DNA of 64,000 bases from Sphingopyxis sp. HIX (lineage in GTDB: Bacteria > Pseudomonadota > Alphaproteobacteria > Sphingomonadales > Sphingomonadaceae). Each line of letters begins with the position of its first letter. The stretch's first letter is position 1. A program made the translations under genes and the position numbers. The stretch spans positions 57,906 to 121,905 of the forward strand of contig NZ_LNSB01000007.1 of NCBI RefSeq assembly GCF_001468285.1, written 5' to 3'. The notes below the pieces were generated by a model. It was not told where the DNA came from and made no database searches. It worked only from the letters and a program-made list of their open reading frames with translations. Below are positions 34,123 to 42,382 of this stretch, piece after piece.

Positions 34123-37100
34123 ATGCTCTGTCATGTCGCCGCACTCGCGCGAATGACCCACAGCGTCGTCGCCGACATGCGCCGGTTCGCGGTGAACGGC
34201 GTTCCGCTGGACGCACGCCATTTTCCGCTCATCGATACGCCCGCAGCGATCGAGGATCGGCGCGAGGCGGCTCGCTTGTTTCGCGCCGGCGAAACGACCG
34301 CGCGCGACTTCTCAGGCCAGAAGGCAATTCGCTTCAACGCCACCTATGCCCTCTGGCTCGAGTTGCGCGATCCGGCGGACAGCGCAGCCGCCCGAGCGAG
34401 GCTTTCCGCGATCTTTGCTGTGGGCGACGACATCACCGCCTATATTCCCCTCGCGCTCGCCTGGGGCATTCCGATCGATCGCGACGCCGTCGATCGCGAC
34501 CTCGCGCGCAGCATGGCGTTCGAGCCGAACGGCAACAGCGATATCGCAATTGCGCGGCTGGCGATGGCGACCTCGATCCCCGACCCCAAGGCCGCGATTG
34601 CCTATTTCGAGGCGCACGCCCTGATGATGGGCGAGCATCTCGCGCGCGCCGGACTGCTCGACATCGAAATCCGCCTTCTCGTCGCTGCGGACAGGTTCGC
34701 GCGGGCGCGCGAAAGGCTGCTCGCCGATGGCAGCCTGCTGACCGCGTCGGAACGCGAGGGCCTCGAACGCCTGCTCGATCGGGGAGCCGACGGCCTCGAG
34801 ACGCACGATTTCGAGGAAGCCTATGCGCAAAACCCTGACACGGCGCATTTGAAGCGCCTCGTCGAGCATCTCGCCGGTCAGGATTTTTCAGACCGGCTCG
34901 TAGACCTTGGACGCGAGCTCGTCCGGCGAACGCATAACCTCCGCGAAGCCGAGATGTTGGCCGGGCTGCTCATCAACAACCAGCGCCACGACGATGTGGC
35001 GGCGTTGCTCGCCGACATCCCCGACCTCATCGACGGATCGCCGCTGCTCCGCAGCGCGCTCGCCTGGAACCGGATGCGCGAGGGCGATCTCAAGGGCGCT
35101 GAAACGCTGGTCGATGCGCTGCTGGCCGAGCGCGACGAACGCGACGACCGCAGCCTCCAGACCAACATCCTCATCCTGTCGGGGCGCTGGGCCGAGCTCG
35201 CGAATTTCGTCGAGGCGCAATGGGCCGCGCGCGAGAATCGCGAGGCCGATGAACTCGTCGGAGCCGCGCAACTCGCCCAGCAGATCGGTTCGCCCCGCGC
35301 CGCAGATCTCATGCGGTTCGCCGCCGAAAAGGGTGCCAACGACGCAAGCATCCTGCTCACCGCCTATACGCTCGCGACGCAAATGGGCCGCGAAGATGAG
35401 ACAAGCGCTTTTGCCTGGTTCGAACAGGCGGCAGCGCTGTCGGGCGAGGACGGTCCGGTCCAGCGTATGTCGCTCGCCGAGATCGTCGATCGGGCGCCGG
35501 CGTGGAACGAACAGGTCGACCGGGCATCCGACATATGGCGCCGCGGCGAGGCACCGCTGCCGGTCGTCGCCGAGGCGGTGCGGCAGCCCAGCCTCGAGCT
35601 GTTGCTCACCCCGATCATCGCCAATCCCGACCGCACCGATCCGCGGCAGCGCACGATCGTTTCGGCCTTCAGCGGGGTTCGGGACGAGCGACCGGCGATC
35701 AGCGACGGCGCGATCGGCATCGACGGCAGTGCGCTCGTGACGCTCGCAAAGCTTGGTCGCCTCGAAGCCGTGCTGAGGCACCCTCGCGGCACCGTGCTTC
35801 CGCATGCGACACTAAGCTGGCTGTTTCTCGAGCGCCAGGACCTGCCCTTTCACCAGCCGAGCCGCATCACCGCGGCGCACGATCTGATGCGGCTGATGAC
35901 GGATGCCCGGCTTCACCTGTTTTCGCCGCAGGGCGCGGTCGACGCCGGGCTGGGCGACCTCGTCGGCCGCTCGCTCGCCGCCATGCTCGTCGAGGCGGCG
36001 ACCATCGGCGACGCCGAGCCGCGGCGCTATGTGATCCGGTCGGCCAAGGTCACGCGCGCCGGCTCCTTCCTCGACGAGGCGGTCGATCTGTCGGCGCATG
36101 CCCCGGCGCTCCGCAGTTGTCAGGCGCTCGTCGACGCGCTCGTGCTACGCGGCGTCGTGACCGACGCCGAAGAGGCGGCAGCGCGGCGCTATCTTGAACG
36201 GGCCGAAGAACGCTGGCCCGACGAGCAGCCGATCGCGCAAGGCGCCGACCTCTATCTCGACGATCTGTCGATCGCCTATCTTCGCACCACGGGGATGCTC
36301 GGGAAAATCGCGGCCGCAGGTTTTCGCGCCTTCATACCGCAACAGGAAGTCGCGACGGCCAAAGCCCTGATCGAGGCCGAACGCCGCGGTGACGCAATGG
36401 AAACGATCGTCGAAAGCCTTCGCGCGCTGCTGTCCGACGCGATTGCCAACGGCAGTGCGGTCCTCGATCGCTGGTTCGAAGACGATGGCGTCAAGGCACA
36501 TCCGAATATCGCGATACTCCAGCTCGCGCCGAAAGTGGCCGTGGTGGTGAGCGATGACCGCTATATGAACCAATATCCGCATATCGACCATGACGGCAGC
36601 CAGACACCGATCTGGACCAGCCTCGATCTCCTCGACCTCCTCGAAGCGGAAGGCCGGCTTACACGCGAGCAGCTATGGGCCGACCGCACCGCGCTCCGGC
36701 AATACGGCTATGCCCTGATCCCGAGCGACCAGGATGAAATCGAATATCATCTGTCGAGAAGCCCCGTGGCCGACGGCGCATTGGCTGAGAATGCCGCGCT
36801 CAAGGCGTTTCGCGAGAATCTGCGCCTCGCGCAGCAGCGCGGATGGCTCGTGCTGATGAAGGAGAGCCCATGGATATTCGGCCTGCTTGGCGATCTCGGC
36901 AAGGCGATCCAGTCACAATGGACCGATGACATATCCGACGAGGTGGCACGAGCGCGGTCGCACTGGCTGCTCGCCTGCGCCGACATGCGCAACTGGGCGG
37001 GATGCCTCGATGGCGATCAGACCAATATCGCCCGCTACGGCATGGCGATCGCCTATGCCCGGCTGCTGATGAACCGGGTCGAGCCGCGATCCGAAACCGC

Positions 37101-37239
37101 ACTTGCCCGGATGGATGCCTGGCTCGAGGAATTGCTGTCCGATCTCGAGTCCGGGCAGCCCGATATCCATCGCTGGCTCATCGAGCATCTTCGTCTTGCG
37201 ATCACCGTCCATGCGCGGGATGCCGTCGATGAAGAATAA
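34123..37239 (+). CDS. TPR-rich protein with PIN-like domains: 3' part of the amber-interrupted gene
   Basis: 1,038 aa from ATG 34123, in the same frame as the upstream part and 45 nt after its TAG. The ATG lacks a clear ribosome site, which favours one original gene. Residues 1-500 are helical TPR-like repeats (LAGLLINNQRHDDVAALLAD). Near 527 is IGIDGSALVTLAKLGRLEAV, similar to an initial PIN-fold strand-helix. Near 710-830 a second PIN-like region shows LYLDDLSIAYLRTTGMLGKI, VVSDDRYMNQYPH and WTSLDLLDLLEAEG, with acidic residues spaced as in PIN nucleases. A helical C-terminus follows. The domain calls are by eye. Overlaps the next gene by 11 bp. Confidence 0.7.
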   Translation: MLCHVAALARMTHSVVADMRRFAVNGVPLDARHFPLIDTPAAIEDRREAARLFRAGETTARDFSGQKAIRFNATYALWLELRDPADSAAARARLSAIFAVGDDITAYIPLALAWGIPIDRDAVDRDLARSMAFEPNGNSDIAIARLAMATSIPDPKAAIAYFEAHALMMGEHLARAGLLDIEIRLLVAADRFARARERLLADGSLLTASEREGLERLLDRGADGLETHDFEEAYAQNPDTAHLKRLVEHLAGQDFSDRLVDLGRELVRRTHNLREAEMLAGLLINNQRHDDVAALLADIPDLIDGSPLLRSALAWNRMREGDLKGAETLVDALLAERDERDDRSLQTNILILSGRWAELANFVEAQWAARENREADELVGAAQLAQQIGSPRAADLMRFAAEKGANDASILLTAYTLATQMGREDETSAFAWFEQAAALSGEDGPVQRMSLAEIVDRAPAWNEQVDRASDIWRRGEAPLPVVAEAVRQPSLELLLTPIIANPDRTDPRQRTIVSAFSGVRDERPAISDGAIGIDGSALVTLAKLGRLEAVLRHPRGTVLPHATLSWLFLERQDLPFHQPSRITAAHDLMRLMTDARLHLFSPQGAVDAGLGDLVGRSLAAMLVEAATIGDAEPRRYVIRSAKVTRAGSFLDEAVDLSAHAPALRSCQALVDALVLRGVVTDAEEAAARRYLERAEERWPDEQPIAQGADLYLDDLSIAYLRTTGMLGKIAAAGFRAFIPQQEVATAKALIEAERRGDAMETIVESLRALLSDAIANGSAVLDRWFEDDGVKAHPNIAILQLAPKVAVVVSDDRYMNQYPHIDHDGSQTPIWTSLDLLDLLEAEGRLTREQLWADRTALRQYGYALIPSDQDEIEYHLSRSPVADGALAENAALKAFRENLRLAQQRGWLVLMKESPWIFGLLGDLGKAIQSQWTDDISDEVARARSHWLLACADMRNWAGCLDGDQTNIARYGMAIAYARLLMNRVEPRSETALARMDAWLEELLSDLESGQPDIHRWLIEHLRLAITVHARDAVDEE

Positions 37240-39145
37240 GCCCGAAGACCTCAGGAAGAGCCTGGCGATGCTGCTGCTCTATCCGCCCTTCCTCCACGGA
37301 CCGATCGGCGAAGACGAGGCTTTTCGCGAGGCCTTGCAACTCGAGTTCGGCCAGAGGATCCTCATCGATCAGGGCGCGGTGAGCTTCGATCGCGACAAAT
37401 TCCATGACGCGACCGCCGAGCTTTATGCGGCGGGCAAGGCGGTCGCCGTCACCGACACCGCGCGCAAGAAATGGACCTTATCGCTCGAGATGCTCGATGA
37501 CGGAGCAGTTCTCCACCTCGCACGCGGCAAGGCGCAATATCGTCTCAAAGGCGCCCCGATGCTGATGCCTGTCGCGGCCGACCGCGAAGCCGCCTTTGCT
37601 CGTCTTCTCCAAAAGGCAGGCTTCCCGCCAGATCATTTCGGCGCGTGGCGGACCTTGATTCAACAGCGAACATTGTCCTCGTACGAGATCGAAGCGTTCG
37701 AGGCCGAGCTCGAACGATCTCCCGTCGTGGCCGGTCGGCGCATCCGAAAGGAGATCGCACTAGCAACGGGCCAAACCACGAGCATCGCGCCGCCCTTCCG
37801 CAGCTATTATGCAGCCCTTGCCGGCGCGGCGCCTGTAACCGACGTCGCAGATTTCCGGTCATCCGTCCTGCCCGCGATTGTCGCAAACTGGCTGAACTGG
37901 GACGAGACCGAAGGCGCGAAGATGGCGCTGCTGAGTGCCAGCCACGGCGGCTTCACCGCCGCCAGTCCGCTTGCCGATCTGCCAGCCGATCGGCTCGTCG
38001 CGCTTGCCGAATGGGCCGCCAGCGACGGCGATCTCCTTTCGAAGGTCGGCATGGTCGAGCTTGGACTTGCCATGCTGCCGCGCGCGCCTGGCCTCGTCGT
38101 ACCGCTCACGCAGCTCGTCGAAGAGCTGCGCGACATGGATCCCGGCGCCTCTGAAGCGCGCGTCAACCTGTTGATGGCTGCCTATATTCTTATCGAGGGC
38201 GAACTCGCTCGGACGCGAATACTCGGCGACTTTCCCCCTTTCCAACGCCGGATCGCCGCGCTGGCGCAGGCATCGCTCTTCGAACGGATGGCCTTCGGGC
38301 AGGTCGACGCGGCGCATTTTGGACGATGGGCGCTCGACGTCCGGGGCCGGAACTTTCTGCTGCAATCGCTGATCGATCTCAGGACCGAACCGCGCTGGCC
38401 GCCTGAAGGCGCGGCGGCCGACCGGCTCGACGCGGATTTTATGGGACGCATCCACAATGCCGCCGGGACCTATGCGGACAACATCGAAGATCCCGTCCTG
38501 CGCGACCTTCTGGTCGGCTCCGGACCGGGCAGCATGGCCAAACGCATCCGCTTTCCGGCGAGCTTTCTACCCGGCCCAATTGAGGGCGCCACCAACCCGG
38601 CCCCGGATGCGCCGCAGGAATTCGCCGTTATCCTCGACCGCGCGCTCGGCGGCGAAGAGCTGACCGCTCAGAGTGTGATCGCCCTGATCAATATGAGCTC
38701 GCTGTTCCGCGTCGAGAATGACCGGATCGATCGGGCAATCGCGTTGATCCGCGCCGCGAGCTTCCATTTCACCGGCGAGGTGGCGGTCGAGAAGCGCAAT
38801 CAGTTGCTCGACGGGCTCGCGAAAGTCGCCGCAAACACGCGAAGGCCGGACCTCGCCAAGGATGTTCGCATCATGCTTCGGCGCTTGCGGATCGACGGGG
38901 ATTCCGCTCTCCCGGCGTCGAAGGAATTTCTGACCTGCCTGATCGCGGCGGCCGCGCATGCCGAACTCGACGTCTGGGCGCAATTTGTCGGCGATTGCGC
39001 CGTCGAGCTTGCGCTCGACGTCGACGATCTTGAGGAGGCCGGGATTCTCCACAACGATTTGACCTATCTTTGCGCGTACGAGCCCGCACTGCGCAGCACG
39101 GCAGGACGCGCGCTCGCCGCGCTGGAAGGGCTTCTGGGACTATGA
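37229..39145 (+). CDS. Protein of unknown family coupled to the nuclease-TPR-PIN gene
   Basis: The product is 638 aa from ATG 37229, inside the last codons of the preceding gene (11-bp overlap), so it is probably translationally coupled. Earlier in-frame ATGs (37220, 37211) are possible. The sequence starts MKNKPEDLRKSLAMLLLYPP. I recognise no domain. Residues 1-130 mix helices and strands (KWTLSLEMLDDGAVLHLARG), and the remainder appears largely alpha-helical with many Ala/Leu-Asp repeats (LADLPADRLVALAEWAASDG). There are no membrane segments or leader. The tight overlap suggests a partner or regulator of the large nuclease protein. Confidence 0.75.
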   Translation: MKNKPEDLRKSLAMLLLYPPFLHGPIGEDEAFREALQLEFGQRILIDQGAVSFDRDKFHDATAELYAAGKAVAVTDTARKKWTLSLEMLDDGAVLHLARGKAQYRLKGAPMLMPVAADREAAFARLLQKAGFPPDHFGAWRTLIQQRTLSSYEIEAFEAELERSPVVAGRRIRKEIALATGQTTSIAPPFRSYYAALAGAAPVTDVADFRSSVLPAIVANWLNWDETEGAKMALLSASHGGFTAASPLADLPADRLVALAEWAASDGDLLSKVGMVELGLAMLPRAPGLVVPLTQLVEELRDMDPGASEARVNLLMAAYILIEGELARTRILGDFPPFQRRIAALAQASLFERMAFGQVDAAHFGRWALDVRGRNFLLQSLIDLRTEPRWPPEGAAADRLDADFMGRIHNAAGTYADNIEDPVLRDLLVGSGPGSMAKRIRFPASFLPGPIEGATNPAPDAPQEFAVILDRALGGEELTAQSVIALINMSSLFRVENDRIDRAIALIRAASFHFTGEVAVEKRNQLLDGLAKVAANTRRPDLAKDVRIMLRRLRIDGDSALPASKEFLTCLIAAAAHAELDVWAQFVGDCAVELALDVDDLEEAGILHNDLTYLCAYEPALRSTAGRALAALEGLLGL

Positions 39146-39214
39146 GATGGTTTTCGCGAAAGCGGTACGCACCGCTCAGGCCGCGTGTCTATCCCCCCGG
39201 CAGCGGGTTGCCCG

Positions 39215-39688
39215 TCAGAGATGCAGCACCAATTCCTTGCTGCGCCCCTGTTCCTTGTCGTCGTCCCAGAGGAGCCTGACCTCCATCGTCAGATCCGATC
39301 CTAGATGGACGAAACAGATGAGGTCGACATTCTGCTGCCGTTCAAGCATCGCCAGCGGAAACTTCTTCTCGACTTCGCCCCTGCTAAGCAGATCGCCGCC
39401 GCGGAGCATCTCGAGCCTGACGTTGCGCGCGACGCCGGGCCCGCGGTTGAAGATCTTGAGGCGGCAATCATTCTTGCCGATCTTGATGAAATTCGCCGAG
39501 ACATCGGCCGCCTGTTGGCCTTCTGCGTCGGCCGCCTCGCGCGCGATCAGCATTTCGTTGAGGCGCTGCGCGGTCTCGGCGAACGCGTTCTGCCGTTTGT
39601 TGAAGCGCGTCGTCTGGATCACCGACCAGACGGCGACGATTAGGGCCAGAAACGCTGCGACGTCGGATAGCGTGAGCGTGAAGGCCAT
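39215..39688 (-). CDS. Small membrane-anchored protein of unknown function
   Basis: The product is 157 aa. One N-terminal transmembrane helix (LSDVAAFLALIVAVWSVIQT) is followed by a short coiled-coil-like segment (KRQNAFAETAQRLNEMLIAR). A C-terminal beta-rich domain (LKIFNRGPGVARNVRLEML, VDLICFVHLGSDLTMEVRLL) may be Ig-like. Its ATG overlaps the TAA of the upstream zinc-ribbon gene by one base, so the two form an operon. It is convergent with the 638-aa gene. Confidence 0.7.
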   Translation of the reverse strand: MAFTLTLSDVAAFLALIVAVWSVIQTTRFNKRQNAFAETAQRLNEMLIAREAADAEGQQAADVSANFIKIGKNDCRLKIFNRGPGVARNVRLEMLRGGDLLSRGEVEKKFPLAMLERQQNVDLICFVHLGSDLTMEVRLLWDDDKEQGRSKELVLHL

Positions 39689-39954
39689 TATTTGAACCGC
39701 ACGCCATTCTTGCCTCTGAAGGCCTTGGCGAGTGAATCGTGGAGATGCCTTCGAAGGTCAGCGACAACCTCGGCCTTCACCTCCGCGACCTCGGCCTCGA
39801 TGACCGGGCCATTCTCGCGGATCAATTCGTCGCGCGTGAACATGCGGTCGCAACTCGTACACCGGATGGGACCATCCTCATCGCGGTCGAAATCCTTGTG
39901 TCCGCACGTCGGGCACATCAGTGTGATCGATCGATTATATTTCCCGTCTTCCAT
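39688..39954 (-). CDS. Zinc-ribbon protein, ECs_2282-like
   Basis: The product is 88 aa from ATG 39954. A two-CxxC zinc ribbon (LMCPTCGHKDFD and IRCTSCDRMFTRDEL) is followed by a charged helical tail with LIRENGPVIEAEVAEVK. The start MEDGKYNRSITL and the tail resemble what I recall of the ECs_2282 family of putative zinc-binding proteins, which has no known role. A longer upstream open frame overlaps the divergent nuclease gene and is not needed. Forms a two-gene operon with the membrane protein. Confidence 0.72.
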   Translation of the reverse strand: MEDGKYNRSITLMCPTCGHKDFDRDEDGPIRCTSCDRMFTRDELIRENGPVIEAEVAEVKAEVVADLRRHLHDSLAKAFRGKNGVRFK

Positions 39955-40137
39955 CACAAAGTCCCATCCTCGATAGGCATCGGAGCCTGGCCGTGCCGCC
40001 AATATAGGAGAATTTTGTCCGACCCGACATCCCGGCTTTGTTCCAGCCGAACAAAAGTCGTCCAAACCGGATACATTAGCCTTATCCTGTATCGCTGCCG
40101 CAGGGCATCGCGGATGAAGGATGGTAAGGAGAGCAGA

Positions 40138-41715
40138 ATGCACCCGGGGCGCCGTAACGGGCAGATATCGAAACGAAGTGGGCAGTCCGGCCTCGGCCCG
40201 CAGGTCTATCGCCGCAGATTGCGCCGATATCTCCAGCGTGCGGATGACAGCAAATTCTTGCAGATGCTCTGGTGCGTCGATGCTCTCCACTCGGATCGCG
40301 CTGCCGCGGCTGAAGCAATCAATTTCAGATTTGATCCCGCCCTCGCTACCCAAAGCCTCGCGGCGCATCGCGTCTTTGCCTGGGAGCTCGACACGCTCGC
40401 CAACGAGCTTCTAATCACACCCAAGGAAGCCGCCCGGTCCGGGCGGCAGCTTCTGCTCGACTGTAGCCACTATGGCACCGCTCTCGAATGCGCGCGCGCG
40501 CTGCGCAAGCTGGAAAATGCGCAGGACCGCCGCTCACTGGATCGCGTCGGGGTGATCAGCGAGATGCACCGCCTCACCCAGCGGCAGTTTGAGTGGCAAT
40601 GGGGCTTCGCGGACCTGCCGACGCTGTACCGCTCGGTCAGGCTCTTTGGGCAAGGGTCCAGCGGCGCCTATTTTGAAGAAACGCACGGTCTCACCGTTTC
40701 CGACTTTGTCTATCTCGGGCTCATCCTCTGCCGCGCCTTCTTCGGAAAGCCCGTTTGGAAGGCGTCCTCCCCGCTCGAGCAATATGGCGTCGACGATCGG
40801 ACACGTAGGCGTGGGTTGGCGCGCCTAGCGATCACCATGGATGATGCACGGGCTTGGGCTTGCGAGAAGTGTCATCCCAAACTCCACACCGCGTACCGGC
40901 CGAGCGTTTTGCGCGAGCACCCTATCCTGCTGACCGGCGAACGGAGCCAAATCATGATGGCTCCAATCGTCGGCCTGCTGTTTCAGCGGGTCACGCAAGG
41001 TCTCTATCTCGATGTCGTCGGGGGTGGGCTGGCCGTGTGGCAGACAATAGGGAAGGAATTTGAGCGTTACGCTTTTGAGCTTCTAACAGCGATGCTGCCG
41101 GGTTCAACTGTCGCGCCCGAGCGTCGCTATCGCATTCGCAAAAATCAGTTCGACGGACCGGACATTGAGATTTCCCGCAACGACCGGATCGAGTTGCTAG
41201 TAGAGTGCAAGGCGAAACGGCTGACTTTCGAGGCCCGCTTTTCGGAAAACCCGCTTGATGATGCGGGAGAGGCTTATGCCGAAATCATTAAGGGTGTCTT
41301 CCAGATCTGGCGCTTCGCCTCGCGTGTGCGCCGCGGGTTGGTCCCCGGCGCAGTTTTGGCCGAACGGCCGGTTGGTATGGTCATTACCCTCGATCCTTGG
41401 CTCACCATGGCCAACGATCAGGGTCGCGAGGTGATGGCGGCAGCTCGCCGTATGTGTGCGGAGAAAGAACCAGATCTAACCGACCAGGACTTCTGTCCCA
41501 TCTTGTTCACATCGGTTCGGGAGCTTGAGCGCTGCCAGCTTCTCGGCAGCGAGGAAAGCTTTTTCGCGACCATCGCAAAGGGGTCCGACGGTGATCACGA
41601 GGCATGGCTGTTCTCGGTCATCCATGATGAGGTCGCGCCCGAGAAAGATGAGCCCCGCGACTACCCGTTCGCCGACGATGTCAAAAGGCTTCTGCCTTGG
41701 TGGCCGAAAATATAG
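40138..41715 (+). CDS. Predicted PD-(D/E)XK restriction-endonuclease-like protein
   Basis: The product is 525 aa from ATG 40138 with AAGGAG seven bases upstream. The N-terminal 300 residues are helical and of unknown family (VYRRRLRRYLQRADDSKFLQ). Around residues 340-375 it reads FERYAFELLTAMLPGSTV, DGPDIEISRNDRIELLVECK and AKRLTFEARF, a clear D...ExK core (Asp in GPDIEI, then ECK). A C-terminal region continues the fold (GMVITLDPWLTMANDQG). Such proteins are typical solitary defence nucleases. It is divergent from the zinc-ribbon operon across 180 bp. Confidence 0.8.
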   Translation: MHPGRRNGQISKRSGQSGLGPQVYRRRLRRYLQRADDSKFLQMLWCVDALHSDRAAAAEAINFRFDPALATQSLAAHRVFAWELDTLANELLITPKEAARSGRQLLLDCSHYGTALECARALRKLENAQDRRSLDRVGVISEMHRLTQRQFEWQWGFADLPTLYRSVRLFGQGSSGAYFEETHGLTVSDFVYLGLILCRAFFGKPVWKASSPLEQYGVDDRTRRRGLARLAITMDDARAWACEKCHPKLHTAYRPSVLREHPILLTGERSQIMMAPIVGLLFQRVTQGLYLDVVGGGLAVWQTIGKEFERYAFELLTAMLPGSTVAPERRYRIRKNQFDGPDIEISRNDRIELLVECKAKRLTFEARFSENPLDDAGEAYAEIIKGVFQIWRFASRVRRGLVPGAVLAERPVGMVITLDPWLTMANDQGREVMAAARRMCAEKEPDLTDQDFCPILFTSVRELERCQLLGSEESFFATIAKGSDGDHEAWLFSVIHDEVAPEKDEPRDYPFADDVKRLLPWWPKI

Positions 41716-41931
41716 TGCCGCGGTCGGGCTGATGAATGTCTCCTTTCAGACCGATCTGACCATCCTCGCAACGGCCGACATGAGGCGCAAAGCGGACTTA
41801 GCTCGGACGACTTGCGTATGATGAAACCGCGTGTCGCCGCAGGCCGACCGATCGAAAAGCCTACAAAACTGCGCCGTGCCGCAATGACTTTCGCTGTCCT
41901 ATCGCGGTAGGTCACGAAAATTCTCGCGCCG
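41716..41931. other. Intergenic stretch at the left edge of the ICE remnant
   Basis: 216 bases between the convergent nuclease and HTH genes. I see no ORF, no hairpin with a T-tract and no duplicate of the tRNA-Tyr 3' end. Confidence 0.3.
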
Positions 41932-42168
41932 TCACCAAAGCGCGCGCGTGTCCATCCACGCGAGTACGTCTGCCAGCTTGAGCCGGGGCCGCGGTATCTT
42001 GCCCCGGCTCATGTCATATTCCTTCGGGAAACCCGCCGCCCGATCGCGCCGATAGCGATCGATCGTACGCCGCGACACGCGCGCGATGCGCGCGAAATCC
42101 TCGACGGTGATAAACCGCTCACCACCGACGGGCAGGCCCGTCCCCTTGCCGGACCCCGCACCGGCCAT
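41932..42168 (-). CDS. ICE-associated helix-turn-helix protein
   Basis: The product is 78 aa from ATG 42168. The HTH reads FITVEDFARIARVSRRTIDR, followed by YRRDRAAGFPKEYD and a C-terminal LADVLAWMDTRALW, like the AlpA/MerR-type small regulators found beside trbI-DUF2274 in ICEs. It probably controls transfer or excision genes, now mostly lost. It follows DUF2274 by 4 bp. Confidence 0.8.
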   Translation of the reverse strand: MAGAGSGKGTGLPVGGERFITVEDFARIARVSRRTIDRYRRDRAAGFPKEYDMSRGKIPRPRLKLADVLAWMDTRALW

Positions 42169-42172
42169 ACGG

Positions 42173-42382
42173 CTACCTTTTCGACCGCGCGAACGCGCGG
42201 TCGCTCTCGAGAAAGGCCGCCAGCATAAAAGGAATGAGCTCAGCGACCGGCTCGGCCTTGCCATAGGCCTGCTCATAGGCGGCGGCATAGGCGCCGAGCG
42301 CTTCGGCCAGTTCGGGGAGAAGCTGGATCGTCATCTTGATCGGGGTGCGGTCGGGAATCTTCGGCAACTTTAGATCGACCAT
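42173..42382 (-). CDS. DUF2274 domain protein
   Basis: The product is 69 aa from ATG 42382, which shares one base with the TGA of trbI. The sequence MVDLKLPKIPDRTPIKMTIQ with LLPELAEALGAYAAAYEQAY matches the DUF2274 family, found almost only downstream of trbI in conjugative elements. Its role is unknown; it may resemble a ribbon-helix-helix regulator. Confidence 0.85.
   Translation of the reverse strand: MVDLKLPKIPDRTPIKMTIQLLPELAEALGAYAAAYEQAYGKAEPVAELIPFMLAAFLESDRAFARSKR

Noticed and set aside
41716..41931. Left attachment site of the tRNA-Tyr island
   Set aside because: No match to the 3' end of tRNA-Tyr could be found here or at 28456-29390.
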